A model generated the notes under the pieces. That model made no database searches. It saw only the letters and a list, made by a program, of their open reading frames with translations, and was not told the DNA's origin. This document shows positions 1 to 12,849 of a DNA stretch of 64,000 bases, piece by piece; position 1 is the stretch's first letter, and each line of letters starts with the position of its first letter. The translations under genes were made by a program, and so were the position numbers. This DNA is from Meghimatium bilineatum (lineage: Eukaryota > Mollusca > Gastropoda > Stylommatophora > Philomycidae). Location of the stretch: NCBI GenBank assembly GCA_034231615.1, contig CM067309.1, positions 35,615,750-35,679,749 of the forward strand, written 5' to 3'.

Positions 1-1917
1 TGTCTAACCCTTCCAACTAAAGAGGTCACAGTATATAACTATTACTGTCCACAAGACAAGAGCCTATCTCTACACACAATTAACACAGAAAAAGATAACT
101 GTCTTGTAATTGGTGACTTCAATAGCCACTCACAGAGTTGGGGATATACAGAACAAGATACTAGAGGAGAAGAAGTGGAAGACTGGCAGTGTGAGGTGAA
201 ACTTCAACTGCTTAATGAACCTGAAGACCACCCAACTTTCTACTCTAGAAGATGGCACACCACCTCAACCCCTGACCTAGCCTTTGCAACAGACGCCTTA
301 GCGAAAATAACATACAGGGAAGTGCTGGAGCAGCTTGGTGGAAGTGACCATCGCCCCATCAAACTCACCATTGACATTAACCATACCCCTGCTGGCCCTA
401 CAACCACACCCAGATGGAACTTCAAGAAAGCAAACTGGAGTAAGTTTGCTGACCTGACAGACAAATTCACAAAAACCTTAAATCCAAGGATTAAAAACGT
501 GAACAAAACTGCACAACTCCTGGCTTCTGCACTTCTTCAAGCAGCCAAGCAAACCATACCAAGAGGTGCTAGGAAAAATTACAAACCGTACTGGTCTGAC
601 GAACTTGATGAGTTGGAGAAAGAAGTGTCAAAGGCCAGAGACACAGCAGAAAAAAGCCAATCCACAGAAAACAACATATCACTAAAAGCTGCTGTAGCCA
701 AACTAAGAAAAACAACAATTACAAACACAAGGAAAAGCTGGCACGAAAAAACAGAAAATTTAAACTTCGACAAAGAGGGAAGAAAGCTATGGAAAATAAC
801 AAAAATGCTCAACAATGAAGATAACAAAACAGCACCAGTAGCTATAGAGAATGGTGGAGATGTACTCACAGGAAAGAAGGCTGCAAATCACTTTATACAG
901 CATTACCAAAGTACTGCCTGCCACAAAGTCGATGAAAATAGGAGAAGAGAAGTAAGAAAAGAACTACGGAATATCGAAAAAGAGATCAGCAAAGATAAAC
1001 AAGATGTCATGAATATTCCATTCACGATCAATGAACTAAATGAAGAACTAGCAGTATTAAAACTTAGGAAATCACCTGGCCCTGATGACATACCAAATGA
1101 ACTGCTAATTCACATCGGACCATCAGCAAAAAAGAAATTAATAAAATTTTTTAACAACTGTTGGGATAGAGGTCTAGTGCCACAGGTGTGGAAAACCGCC
1201 ATAATGATACCCATCCACAAGAAAGGCAAGCCAAAAAATAAGGTGGACAGCTATCGCCCAATAAGTCTGACCAGCTGTGTTTGCAAATTAATGGAGCGCC
1301 TGGTAAACAAAAGAATGATGTGGTTCCTAGAAAAAAATAAAATCCTGCTAAATCAGCAAGCTGGCTTCAGAAAGTGTAGATCAACTGAAGACCAGATTAC
1401 ACTAATTGCCCAGGAAGTAGAGGATGCTTTCCAGGAAAAAAAGCAGACATCAGTGGTGTGGGTAGATATGGAAAAAGCCTTTGATTGTGTATGGAAAGAT
1501 GGACTCCTCCTTAAACTACAACAAAACAAAGTGACAGGGCGCATGTATTACTGGATAAAACACTACCTGCACAACCGAAAAGCAGCAGTGAAGCTTGAAA
1601 TGAAGCATAGCAGAAAGAAACTCTTTAAGCATGGAGTACCACAGGGAGGTGTTCTATCCCCCACTCTGTTCCTTATATTTATGAATGACATTGACCAAAT
1701 TCTCTCGCGTAAAGTAAATGCTGCAATGTATGCAGACGATCTGGCGATATGGTGCAGTGAAGAGAGCGTAGGCACAACAAAAATAAGGTTGCAAGAAACT
1801 ATGGACAATTTGGCCAAGTGGACAGACCAATGGGCCATGTCTATCAATGCCCAAAAAACTACCTACACCATCTTCAGCATGTCCACCAAACCACAGAAAA
1901 TCCTACTAACATTAAAT
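1..1917 (+). mobile_element. Jockey/CR1-like non-LTR retrotransposon, EN + RT region, truncated at both ends
   Basis: Frame 1 is open from the first base to the stop at 1959. The APE endonuclease C-terminal half is visible: GDFNSHS near 109 and SDHRPI at 343-360. Reverse transcriptase follows, with YRPISL near 1252, PQGGVLSPTLF near 1639 and the catalytic YADD at 1729-1740. The 5' part lies beyond the window. The 3' part is lost: at about 1918 the reading frame runs into the 3' end of a different RTE-type LINE, so the last codons before the stop are foreign. No internal stop was seen, which suggests a fairly young copy. The clade is inferred from RT style only; I, CR1 or jockey groups are all possible. 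Confidence 0.85.
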
Positions 1918-2185
1918 GGAAATAAAGATCAAGCTAATAAAGTATTTTTTATATATTAAAAGATATGACACCTTGTTGAATGCCTTAGTGAGGATAAGGG
2001 TTAAGCCGAAGGGAGGCGAGGAAGAGGTAGGTAGAGGTACAAGTGGGAAAGTAATATCACGAAATGGACATGTTACAGTCTAGCAGAGTGTAGGTCAACC
2101 ACCAAGACAAGAGACAGGGGATGTAGGAGGTCTGTTGCAGCAAACCTTCATTGCGGAGAAGGCACTTAGTGATGATGAGATAGTT
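1918..2185 (+). mobile_element. RTE-like LINE 3' end (family A)
   Basis: The sequence encodes a decayed KEIKIKxIKYFxxIKRxDTLL segment, then the family-A 3' block ending near 'gcacttagtgatgatgag'. The same block is at 14565-14980, 20792-21130 and, reversed, at 30050-30330 and 43688-44085. It abuts the upstream LINE with no spacer, so one was inserted into or recombined with the other. Confidence 0.7.
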
Positions 2186-2281
2186 CTCGTTTTTATTACT
2201 ATTATTCAATGTTACCACAGGCCGTAGATATGTCTACAGTAAGAAGATGGCAGGGAGGGTGGTGATTGACCTTAAAAAAAG

Positions 2282-3173
<892 letters not shown>

Positions 3174-3685
3174 CGCTTAAACCCTTTGTTACCTTTCGGC
3201 GTCAAGGGTAGAGGAGTTTTCTATAGACGGCCTACTTGTGTGCTTATATTGTGGAATTTGTCGCCTCTGTTATTTCGGTGGTCCATCTTTTTCGTGGTCG
3301 GCCTCTAGGTCTGCCTTAACTGTATCTGTGTAGCATAGCTTACTGTGGTATACTGTCTGGTTGTAGTCTGCTGATGTGTGCAAACTATTTGATCTGTTGC
3401 TTCTTGATGTATTCTAAGATTTGGGTGGTGCCGGTTTTTTTGTCGGATGTCCTCAATCCCTCACCTTGTCTCTTAGCAATATTCCTAGGATTCTGCCAAA
3501 GTATGCCATTTCAGCTGTCACAAGTTTACGTTTGTCTTGTGCTGTCGTTGTCCATGTTTGGCATTGGTAGCACAGCGCTGGCATAATAATTGTTTTGAAT
3601 AGTGTTATTTTGGTGTTTAAATCTACCTTTTTTATTTCTGAAGATTGATGTCATTTATCCTAGGGCTTGGCATACTTTATTGTGG
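3174..3685 (-). mobile_element. RTE-like LINE 3' end (family B), antisense
   Basis: On the minus strand this matches 55190-55745 (plus) and 41864-42835 (minus): a block ending in ...KGNKGL then a tetranucleotide tail. Upstream it holds the decayed sequence that encodes 'MPTLCYQCQTW' in the 42-kb copy. Stops and frameshifts are present. The tail is continuous with the CTAT array. Confidence 0.75.
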
Positions 3686-4190
3686 CATATTTAATTTGAT
3701 GTTTTCGTGTTCCTTGTCTATCGCTTGTCTCCGTAAAACCCTCGATTTTCTACGAGCAACATGAGTTCTCACCGTCGGATTGCTAATCCTGTCAAGTCTT
3801 GTATCAGGAAAACCTCACCTGGCTACGATGTGATCTCTAATTAAAGAAAAAAAGTATTTGCCTGTTTTCGTGTATTATTCTCTTTCTATCTGTATTATTC
3901 ATATTTCTGCTGAGAAATTTGAGGATTTTTTTTTCGTAAAAATCTTTAAAGAAAGCATTTATCCTAACTTTTGGCTACAATCCTAGTAATAAATGTTGTG
4001 TTCTGATTTGCTGAAGGATGCCCCCCCCCCACAAACACATAAAACAGTAATGAAGTTTCTTTAGCGCGATTTCCAGTGTCAATTCTTCGTTTTGGTTTCG
4101 CAAAAAAATCGCTAAGAGAGAGAATAAGAGAATGTTGGCTATTTGGCTAAGTTCCCAGTAATGAAAGTCATGTTTTGATTTGGACGTGAT
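3686..4190. other. No recognisable gene; AT-rich spacer
   Basis: I see no coding pattern. It has a run of ten C at about 4021 and short T-rich tracts. Confidence 0.5.
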
Positions 4191-4385
4191 GGTGTGGTCA
4201 GAACTTGTGTTGTGTTGGCTATATATATCTGATTGCGTCTTGCAAGTTGGTTGATAGTGCAGTGAGGGTCTTGTGTTTGGTTCTATATATGTCTGAATAT
4301 GTCTGATTTATGCTTACACGATGGTTAATGGTGTTAGGGTTTGTGTGGGGCTATATATATATATATATATATATATTATTCTTGC
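4190..4385. repeat. Diverged 56-bp satellite units and (AT)n
   Basis: Diverged copies of the unit arrayed at 5050-5880 (shared 'tgcaagttggttgat' and 'atgtctga' blocks), ending in an (AT)n tract at about 4352-4376. They lie on the other side of the SINE at 4617-5033, so they are probably the older edge of the same satellite. Confidence 0.6.
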
Positions 4386-4616
4386 AAGAATAATGTTAGT
4401 TTTAACCCCCCTTTCAATCCTCCTATCTAAGGGTTCACGTTTTTATTGAGTGGTTTATACTGCAAGAAAGATGGTATTTTGATATTTCCTTGTTCCCCTA
4501 TTTTCTTTATTTTGTGATCGTGAATAATATTGCTTTTTGCTCTTTGTATTATGCAGTGTTCTTGATGAAGGTGTTACACTCGAAACGTCAATTTTTGTAT
4601 GTTATTTTGTGTGTTC

Positions 4617-5033
4617 CTTCTTTGTTCTCAAATCTCCCCAGATTAGCAAGATGCAGTTCGGAGAATGAAATTCGTTGTGTCATGACTTACAGATTAGCTG
4701 CGATTGCTGAGCCTTTGGTCCTGACACATCCGACTTTAGCATGGTATATGGGTCACTATGATCCTATATGGCAGGCGTCATCAGTTCGCGAGCACATTGA
4801 TGCTCTCGTAAAGGTATGTGCTCATCTTATGCAAGCTAGAAAGTGCTCGTGAGCACTAAAGATTACACGAGGGCGTAGCTCGATGTTTGAAAAGGCTAAG
4901 AGCCCTAAAATATGAGTTAGGACAGCCAAATCCAACCCATAAACTCCGAAGTCACATCCTACGATATGCATGCAATGTAAATAGTATTGCTATTCTTTAC
5001 TCGCATTTCGAGTCAGGACAACACACGGGCGTT
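4617..5033 (-). mobile_element. SINE1 copy, antisense, with an internal insertion
   Basis: It matches the roughly 276-bp SINE1 family (see 63463-63738) in reverse: 'agattagcaagatgcag' at the left and 'acacacgggcg' at the right. About 140 bp of unrelated sequence (about 4770-4911) interrupts it inside the usual 'tatatgggatgggacag' block. Confidence 0.75.
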
Positions 5034-5049
5034 TGTGCTTCTAATGATT

Positions 5050-5880
5050 TGTAAAAACTTCATTCTCAAGTTTCCAAGTTGTTCATTTCTGATTTCTTCT
5101 TGCAAGTTGGTTGTTGGTATGTTTGTGTTGTGTTGGCGATATGTCTGATGTCTTCTTGCAAGTTGGTTGTTGGTATGTTTGTGTTGTGTTGGCGATATGT
5201 CTGATGTCTTCTAGCAAGTTGGTTGGTGGTATGTTTGTGTTGTGTTGGCGATATGTCTGATGTCTTCTTCCAAGTTGGTTGGTGGTATGCTTGTGTTGTG
5301 TTGGCGATATGTCTGATGTCTTCTTCCAAGTTGGTTGGTGGTATGTTTGTGTTGTGTTGGCGATATGTCTGATGTCTTCTTTCAAGTTGGTTGGTGGTAT
5401 GCTTGTGTTGTGTTGGCGATATGTCTGATGTCTTCTTCCAAGTTGGTTGGTGGTATGTTTGTGTTGTGTTGGCGATATGTCTGATGTCTTCTTCCAAGTT
5501 GGTTGGTGGTATGTTTGTGTTGTGTTGGCGATATGTCTGATGTTTTCTTGCAAGTTGGTTGGTGGTATGCTTGTGTTGTGTTGGCGATATGTCTGATGTC
5601 TTCTTCCAAGTTGGTTGGTGGTATGTCTGTGTTGTGTTGGCGATATGTCTGATGTCTTCTTCCAAGTTGGTTGGTGGTATGTTTGTGTTGTGTTGGCGAT
5701 ATGTCTGATGTCTTCTTCCAAGTTGGTTGGTGGTATGTTTGTGTTGTGTTGGCGATATGTCTGATCTCGCTTTTCAAGTTAGGTGGGTTGATAGTATGAT
5801 GACGGTTTGTAGTGTGTTGGTATGTCTTCTTCTTGCAAGTTGGTTGATGGTATGATGAGAGATTGGGTTGGCTATATGTC
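5050..5880. repeat. 56-bp tandem satellite, about 13 units
   Basis: The unit contains 'tgttggcgatatgtctgatg' and 'caagttggttggtggtatg'. The period of 56 is not a multiple of 3 and units lack stops on the minus strand, so three overlapping minus-strand frames are open. They are not genes. Units become diverged after 5770. Confidence 0.95.
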
Positions 5881-5984
5881 TGAATATCTCCTTATCAGTG
5901 TCTCAACATTCATGGTCGTAGTCGTAGATACGTCTCTAGTAAAGGGGAGGGTTAGTGCTTTAAGAAACAGGTTATTCGCCTATT

Positions 5985-6245
5985 TTCATAGCAACTCCCT
6001 TTATTTTCATTGTAATTCCCTATATTTTCATGCAACTCCCTATATTTTCATTGCTACTCCCTCTATTTTCATTGCAATTCCCTCCACTTTCATTGCAATT
6101 TCTTCTATTTTCATTGCAATTTCCTCTATTTTCATTGCATTTCCCTCCATTTTCATTGTAATTCTCTCTAATTTCATTGCAATTTTCTCTATTTTCATTG
6201 CGATTCCCTCTATTTTCATTGCAATTCCATCTTTTTCGCTAAAAC
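5985..6245. repeat. About 21-bp minisatellite
   Basis: About 12 imperfect units containing 'attttcattgcaattccct'. A poly-G tract follows at about 6276-6293. Confidence 0.9.
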
Positions 6246-6297
6246 TTTGATTACCTTATTTTGGAACAAATCGTTGGGGGGTGGGGGGGGGGGCGTG

Positions 6298-6560
6298 TTA
6301 CCACACTTTTGACTGAGTTCCTATAGTACTAATAGTCCTGTTATGATTTTCTAGGGGTGGTGTTTGAGCCTTCCTTTCTGCTGATTTGTGTACATTGCCA
6401 TTCCATCTTTCTTTGTTTGCTGTTGTAAATATTTTTTTATTTAGGCCTTGTAAGGAATTATTACTGTTCTTGTCTTGATCCCTGCTCCAAGTTGTTTTCG
6501 TACTGTGATTGTGTTGTCTTGATCCCTGCTCCAAGTTGTTTTCCTACTGTGATTGTGAGA
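6298..6560 (-). mobile_element. Possible decayed LINE fragment with a 44-bp tandem duplication
   Basis: The minus strand has a short lysine-rich open segment that loosely resembles RTE C-terminal sequence; the assignment is weak. Two near-identical 44-bp units ('cttgatccctgctccaag') lie at 6472-6557. Confidence 0.3.
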
Positions 6561-6837
6561 CTCAATTTTAGTTTATTTACTCTATGTAAAACTCAATTAT
6601 CTTATAAAATAAAAAAAAACAATATTGTTTACGTATATCAGCTGTTCAACAATAATGACAATCATTAGAGGGGAGGGACTTCTGTGCAAGTTGTACAAAG
6701 TTGTCAAGGGAGAAACGGAGTGGTGGGGGTGGGGTATTAAAAGTTGATGTCAACAACACCTTTTTAAATACACCAATTAAATCGTTTTATTTTTACATAC
6801 ATTTTTGTAAAAATTTAAAACATAACATGCATTTATA

Positions 6838-6980
6838 TATACGGTAATTTAGTTCAGTGGCGGATATATTACAGCCCGTCGACCAAATCTATAATTCATT
6901 TTTTTTTCTATCCGCATGTGGGATTCTCAACATTCATCTTCTCCGTGGTTTTTAGTTTCCCAATTGTTTGTTATGCCCTG
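6838..6980. repeat. 150-bp dispersed repeat, uninterrupted copy ('empty site')
   Basis: It runs from 'acggtaatttag' to 'gtttgttatgc'. A second copy at 9010-9775 is split by a 614-bp element at 9067-9680. This copy shows the pre-insertion arrangement. It lies about 110 bp upstream of exon 1 of the receptor gene. Confidence 0.8.
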
Positions 6981-7093
6981 GTCAAAGAAATAGAGAACAC
7001 TCTCTGGAACTACAAAACTACATGAAAAACAGCTGAATCCAGCCCAAAATCACAAAAGTTAAACCACATCTGGTTTAGTGGAATACACCTTAT

Positions 7094-7517
7094 GTGTTAT
7101 GTGGCATGGCGGCGTCACAGACTCGGCTACTGTTGAACATACTCAGCTTCATCGCCACCGTTCATGTCGTTATGTTTATCAACATTAATGCAGGCAAAAT
7201 CTCAACAGCGATCGCTTCTCACAAGTTGGGATTACTTGTACCTGCTCTGTCTAACTGGAGCAACGAAGTGGAGGTTATATGTATTAGCAGCAACTGTTGT
7301 TTTTCTAAAGAGCTACATGATACAGTCAAAGTCGCCATCTTAGAAAAGGAAGTTTGGATTCACTTCAGAAAAACGGGAACCAAAGTATTACGAGATGATG
7401 TTTCGGTGGAAACAATATGGAGGGACTCTGGGGGGCGCAATGAAAAGAAAGCTCTCGGAGAATCGGTCACTCTACAAAATAAAGTTCATGTCATTATTGG
7501 ACCACCATGCCCAGACT
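7094..7517 (+). CDS. Receptor guanylate cyclase-like gene, exon 1 (signal peptide and start of ANF-receptor domain)
   Basis: First coding exon. ATG at 7106 (GGCATGG) has the stronger context; ATG at 7094 is in frame and adds four residues. A hydrophobic signal-peptide-like segment (LLLNILSFIATVHVVMF) is followed by a start typical of ligand-binding domains (KLGLLVPAL). The exon ends in VHVIIGPPCPD, the conserved GPxC region of the ANF_receptor fold. The donor is T|GTAAGT at 7518, phase 1, and joins exon 2 to give GPPCPD-S-LRVVALLGSYW, as expected for the family. Exons 1-9 together specify about 550 residues: extracellular receptor, TM helix and juxtamembrane region. The gene type is inferred; the cyclase domain is not in the window. 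Confidence 0.8.
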
Positions 7518-7624
7518 GTAAGTATCATTTTATTTATTAATTTAAAATTTATTTCTGATTGTTCTCTTTTTTTTGTTTTCAGTATGTGACAGTCCTCCTG
7601 GCAGACTAGACTTCATACTAAATT

Positions 7625-7900
7625 CGAACTCGATACCTCAATAGCGTAGTGGTTCAGCCGTTTTTTGTGTGAACAATTGGTCCTCGGTTCAAATCTCTCT
7701 CGCCTAGTTTTATTTATAAAGTGGATATTTCGGGAGATCCCTGGAGACTATCGCTGGAAGCTACGGAGTTACGTGTTATGAGTGGTATTCTCGACAGTTG
7801 TTGCCGCTTCGCTGAGACGGAGACAGTACATATGGGGTAACCCGAGTACAATAACGTCATTCCTCTACGCCTTTTAGACCTTTTAGACGTAATATATATA
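7625..7900 (+). mobile_element. tRNA-derived SINE
   Basis: Pol III box A (TAGCGTAGTGG, 7642-7652) and box B (GGTTCAAATCT, 7686-7696) are spaced as in a tRNA. A non-tRNA body follows ('cgggagatccctggagac'). It lies about 110 bp inside intron 1. Confidence 0.75.
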
Positions 7901-8267
7901 TAGGGTGTCAAATTAATAACTACGCTGTTGTGAGTAATATTGCTGTTCAAACTTTTTTATTCCCCGCTGCTACATATACTGTTATTGTGTTCCTTATTTT
8001 GGGTAGTTTTTCGCAAAACTGATCTATTCATAAAAGGTGTTGGAAATATCCGCATCGGTTTAATTAGAAAACGGAGATCCAATATTGAAACATCTGCATA
8101 TAGCAATGATATTCTGAAGTACAGTTAAATGGAGTTGGAACCATGCTGTATAAAATGACTTTGCGTTTTACTTCAATTTGAAACAGTCCCATGTCACTAA
8201 ATGGACACCTTGTATTTTATTGCTGTTCACACTCCTTCCTCTGTTTAGTCTCATCCCACCTTCTTCT
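7901..8267. other. No recognisable feature (intron 1)
   Basis: AT-rich sequence without coding or repeat structure that I can support. Confidence 0.5.
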
Positions 8268-8590
<323 letters not shown>

Positions 8591-8689
8591 AGTAGTATTT
8601 TTAACACCATAACTTTATCCAGTCAGACGTACCGATAGCCACGACTAAAAATAAACGTTTATCTGGCATAATTCTAAATAAAACGATAC

Positions 8690-8970
8690 ATTTTTCGCAA
8701 GTTGGTGTTTTAATGTTAGAAATCTTGAATATCTCGGGTCAACCATCAACGCCACAGGAGATTGCTCTGCAGAGATCTGAAAGAGATTGGCAATGGTCAT
8801 ACAAAAAATATCATATATTTAAAATCTATGGGCAAACATAAAAACAATGTTTCAAGTATTAAGAAACTATATCTTTCCAGTGGCAACATATGGCTGTGAG
8901 ATGCGGGCAATATCTTCAGTGGAAAAGAAAATATCGGAATTGGAAATGAAATGTTATAGAACGGACAGTC
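8690..8970 (+). mobile_element. Decayed RTE-like LINE fragment
   Basis: It encodes a PVATYGCEM...ISELEMKCYR segment, the 'tyGCE(T/A)W ... FEMKCYRR' motif of RTE-like C-termini, with frameshifts. Confidence 0.6.
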
Positions 8971-9009
8971 AGACGTACCAACGATAGTAAACTGTTTATA
9001 TATATATAT

Positions 9010-9775
9010 ATATACGGTAATTTAGTTTAGTGGCGGGTATAATACAGCCTGTCGACCAAATCTATACGCATGTGGTTGCGTCTGTGGGTCTCACCAATGG
9101 CCCACTAGACAAACCGCCAATGCAACAGAAAACGTTAGTGGGTGGCATGTCGTTATATTGAGGTTATCTTCTTAGAGAAGCTTCATGGCACGTCATCTAT
9201 ACAATTATGCTTTTATTTTGTTGTTGAAATGTGTTTCATGTTTACCTGAATATATATGTATGCACCGTCTGTGGTTGGGAGGGAGCCAGAGATGTACTGT
9301 GCAGCACTGGGGTGAAGGCAATTGACAGCATTGTTTTTTCCTATGGCTGAAACCCATCATAGAGGCACAGTGACTCAGGGCGTGACAATCCTTTTGACTT
9401 GAACATTTGGTTGCATGCCTAGAGCAATAGAGAAGTTCTGCATAACCAGTAGTCAATTGGTGGCGGGGAATGAGCACAGTGAACCCTATCTTGGCTACAG
9501 TGGCTAGGAGCAGTGCATACGTTGAAACCTACTTTCCTGGAGGTGTGATAGTTATTCTCTGACTCTGCCCCGGGGTGGGCCGAAAATCCACAGACTTCCC
9601 AGCAATATAATGCCATTTGATGGCATTAGATCAAAAGGCATGAGCCCATGGACCGCTGGATCAGCAACCAACCAACCAACCAAATTTATAATACATTACT
9701 TTTTCTATCCGCATATGGGATTCTCAACATTCCTCTTCTCCGTGGTTTCTAGTTTCCCAATTGTTTGTTATGCGC
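9010..9775. repeat. 150-bp dispersed repeat, copy interrupted by a 614-bp element
   Basis: Halves at 9010-9066 and 9681-9775 align to 6838-6980. The flanks of the insert are CAAATCTATA (9057-9066) and CAAATTTATA (9681-9690), a target-site duplication with one mismatch. Confidence 0.8.
9067..9680 (+). mobile_element. Unnamed 600-bp element with (AACC)n tail, copy 1
   Basis: It starts at 'cgcatgtggttgcgtctgtg' and ends in AACC repeats. Other copies are at 12218-12849 and 19339-19939. It is bounded by a 10-bp duplication. No conserved long frame and no clear A/B boxes were found. The tail and TSD imply retroposition, so it may be a long SINE or the 3' end of an unseen LINE. Confidence 0.75.
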
Positions 9776-9779
9776 TGGT

Positions 9780-10062
9780 ATGTCCGCAACGACATGAACA
9801 TAAAAGAAGAAAGGCTCAAAACTATAACAAAAAAATGCAAACTAACATATTTCGGACATATAAAGAGAAACAATGGTTTAGAAATATTACTCATGGAGGG
9901 CAAAGTTTCAGGAAAAAAGGACAATATGCAGACTAAGAACACAATAGACACATGACATCGAAGACCTTCCGAACAATGACACTGGAAGAAACTGCGCAGC
10001 TTACACAGAACCGAGAGGCTTACAGAATGACAGTGAGGTCAACGTTCTGTAAAGGACACATC
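9780..10062 (+). mobile_element. RTE-like LINE 3' end (family D)
   Basis: Decayed 'KCKLTYFGHIKRNNGLE..LMEGK' followed by a C-terminal block like that at 44640-45035. Its 3' end 'ggacacatcacatagag' runs directly into the 13-bp array. Confidence 0.65.
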
Positions 10063-10525
10063 ACATAGAGACATCACATAGAGACATCACATAGAGACAT
10101 CACATAGAGACATCACATAGAGACATCACATAGAGACATCACATAGAGACATCACATAGAGACATCACATAGAGACATCACATAGAGACATCACATAGAG
10201 ACATCACATAGACACATCACATAGAGACATCACATAGAGACATCGCATAGAGACATCACATAGAGACATCACATAGAGACATCACATAGAGACATCACAT
10301 AGAGACATCACATAGAGACATCACATAGAGACATCACATAGAGACATCACATAGAGACATCACATAGAGACATCACAGAGAGACATCACATAGAGACATC
10401 ACATAGAGACATCACAGAGCGACATCACATAGAGACATCACAGAGCGACATCACATAGAGACATCACATAGAGACATCACATAGAGACATCACATAGAGA
10501 CATCACATAGAGACATCACATATAG
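10062..10525. repeat. 13-bp tandem array (atcacatagagac), about 35 units
   Basis: Nearly perfect units with a few substitutions. It starts at the 3' end of the LINE-D fragment. Confidence 0.97.
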
Positions 10526-10672
10526 AGAGAGATGTTTTAAACTTTATGTGTATCAGTAAAATTTATCTTCCCACCCCCCCCCAAACATTTATTTTTGCAT
10601 TTATTTCCATATTTTATGTGCGGGGGTGGATTTGCTGTGTAGAAGATTGTGATCCATTTTATTAGCATCGAT

Positions 10673-10950
10673 CGCCCGTGTGTTGCCGGGGCCCGAAAGG
10701 GGAGCAAAGAATAGCAACACTGTTTACCTTCCACGCATGTCGTAAAAGACGACTAAGGAGGTTATGGGATGGAGTTGACTGTCCCATCCCATATAGGGTC
10801 AGTGACCCAAAGCCATGCTGAAGTCGGATGTGTTAGGCCGAAAGGTGCAGATATCGCAGCAGTGCTGTAAACCATGACACAACGCATTCCGTTCTCCGGA
10901 CTACATCCTGCTAATCTGCAGGAGTTTGAGAACGAACGCAGAAGAAAAAG
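10673..10950 (+). mobile_element. SINE1 copy, full length
   Basis: Begins CGCCCGTGTGTTGCCGGGG and ends in a GAAGAA tail. Target-site duplication ATTAGCATCGAT (10661-10672) / ATTAGCCTCGAT (10951-10962). SINE1 lacks a clear tRNA head. Confidence 0.85.
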
Positions 10951-10966
10951 ATTAGCCTCGATTTGT

Positions 10967-11135
10967 CTAAAAATATATCATTAGTGTTTCTGAACTATAT
11001 GCATTCAGTAAAAATATATCATTAGTGTTTCTGAACTATACGCTTTCAGTAAATATATACCATTAGTGTTTCTGAACTATATGCATTCAGTACAAATATA
11101 TCATTAGTTCTTCTGAACTATGCGCCTTCATAAAA
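10967..11135. repeat. About 42-bp minisatellite, 4 units
   Basis: Units share 'atatatcattagtgtttctg' and 'gaactatatgcattcagt'. Confidence 0.9.
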
Positions 11136-11644
11136 ATTACTTTCGTTTGTGATCCACGCATAAAAGACCAGACGATGCATTCTGTCGTTTAGATAACTAT
11201 TTCTCTTCAGAGCCCAGCACGCAATCACACGCTGTGTACAGAATATTGGTAATGGTCACAAAGCTAAAATATCATCAGAAATGCTGACGTCAATGGTTCC
11301 ATGTTTGCGTACATTTCCCTTCAAGAAAAAAATTCCTAAAGAACAAACATAGTTTTCATCAATCGGTAACCCTTCTCAATTTTTTTGATTAAAAATCAAC
11401 GGCTGCGTGTCCGTGTATAATAAAATGAGGTACAAGATAGAATAAGGAAGGTGGGATGACTGCTGTAAGATCCGTGACGAACTGGTTTATATTTCCCAGA
11501 GTCCTCGCTTGCTCGAGACATTTAATTTGTCTTGAGAGTGTCTGTCGGGATGAGAATGAGAGGGTTATACTGTATATATACAATTCTGAGTTTACATCTG
11601 TGGGTGCAGTGAATGGCGTGCTTCGATTGGCTTATTTTATATCG
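11136..11644. other. No recognisable gene (intron 1)
   Basis: Short open frames only; no motif recognised. Confidence 0.5.
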
Positions 11645-11784
11645 TGGGTAGGCAAACGTTTATGGTCAAAGGGCCGCATAGAAATATACAGCTGGTCGCA
11701 GGCCGGACGAAAAATAGAGCTAATTTGGAAGCTTATTAATACAAGTTAATGTTACTAAATATAAATTTTAACATTGATTAACTT
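11645..11784 (+). mobile_element. hAT-like terminal fragment
   Basis: 'gtgggtaggcaaacg' then 'ggtcaaagggccgcatag' and 'ggtcgcaggccgg' resemble subterminal sequence of many hAT DNA transposons. The partner end is not found. Confidence 0.4.
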
Positions 11785-12212
11785 GTGGACATTTACATAT
11801 ATTCAGATACAGAGAAATGGATAGATTTACATATATTAAAATACAGAGAAATGGATAGGTTTACATATATTAAAATACAGAGAAATGAATAGATTTACAT
11901 ATATTCAGATACAGAGAAATGGATAGATTTACATATATTAAAATACAGAGAAATGGATAGGTTTACATATATTTAAAATACAGAGAAATGGATAGATTTA
12001 CATATATTCAGATACAGAGAAATGGATAGATTTACATATATTCAGATACAGAGAAATTGATAGATTTACATATATTAAAATACAGAGAAATGGATAGGTT
12101 TACATATATTAAAATACAGATAAATGGATAGGTTTACATATAATTAAGATACAGAGAAATGGATAGATTTACATATATTCAGATACAGAGAAATGGATAG
12201 ATTAACATATAT
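11785..12212. repeat. 34-bp minisatellite, about 12 units
   Basis: Units share 'cagagaaatggatag' and 'tttacatatatt'. Confidence 0.95.
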
Positions 12213-12217
12213 TAAGA

Positions 12218-12849
12218 CGCATGTGGTGGTTGCGTCTGTGGGTCTCACCAATGGTTCATTAGACAAACCAACCATGCAACAGAAAACCTTAGTAGATGAC
12301 ATGCCTTTATATTGAGGTTATCTTCTTATAGAACCTTCATGGCAGGTCGTCTATACAATTATGCTTCTCATGCTTTTATTTTGTTGTTGCAATGTGTTTT
12401 ATATATGTATAAAAATTATATATATGTATCTCTGAGGTTGGGAGAATGTCAGAGACGTACTGCACAGCATTGGGGAGGAAGAAACTGACAGCACTGTTTT
12501 TCCTATGCCTATCATAGAGGCACAGTGACTCAGGACGTGACAATCCTTTTGACTTGAACATTTGGTTGCATGCCTGGAGCAATAGAGAAGTTCGGCATAA
12601 CCAGTAATCAATTGGTGGCGGGGAATGGGCACAGTGAACTCTATCTTGGTTGCAGTGGCTAGGAGCAGTGCATAGGTTGAGACCTACCTTCCTGATGGTG
12701 TTATAGTATTCTTTGGCTCTGCACAGGGTGGGCCGAAAATCCACATACTTCCCAGCAATATGTCATTTTAATGGCGCTGGTTCAAAGGACACGAACCCAT
12801 GGACTGCTGGATCTGCAATCAACCAACCAACCAACCAACCAACCAACCA
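12218..12849 (+). mobile_element. Unnamed 600-bp element with (AACC)n tail, copy 2
   Basis: Same start and end as 9067-9680, with a longer AACC tail (about seven units). It abuts the 34-bp array at the left. Confidence 0.75.

Noticed and set aside
5066-5777. Three overlapping minus-strand frames of 131-212 residues
   Set aside because: All are the same 56-bp satellite read in three phases.
10062-10525. CRISPR-like array
   Set aside because: 13-bp head-to-tail units with no spacers, in a eukaryotic genome; it is a minisatellite.
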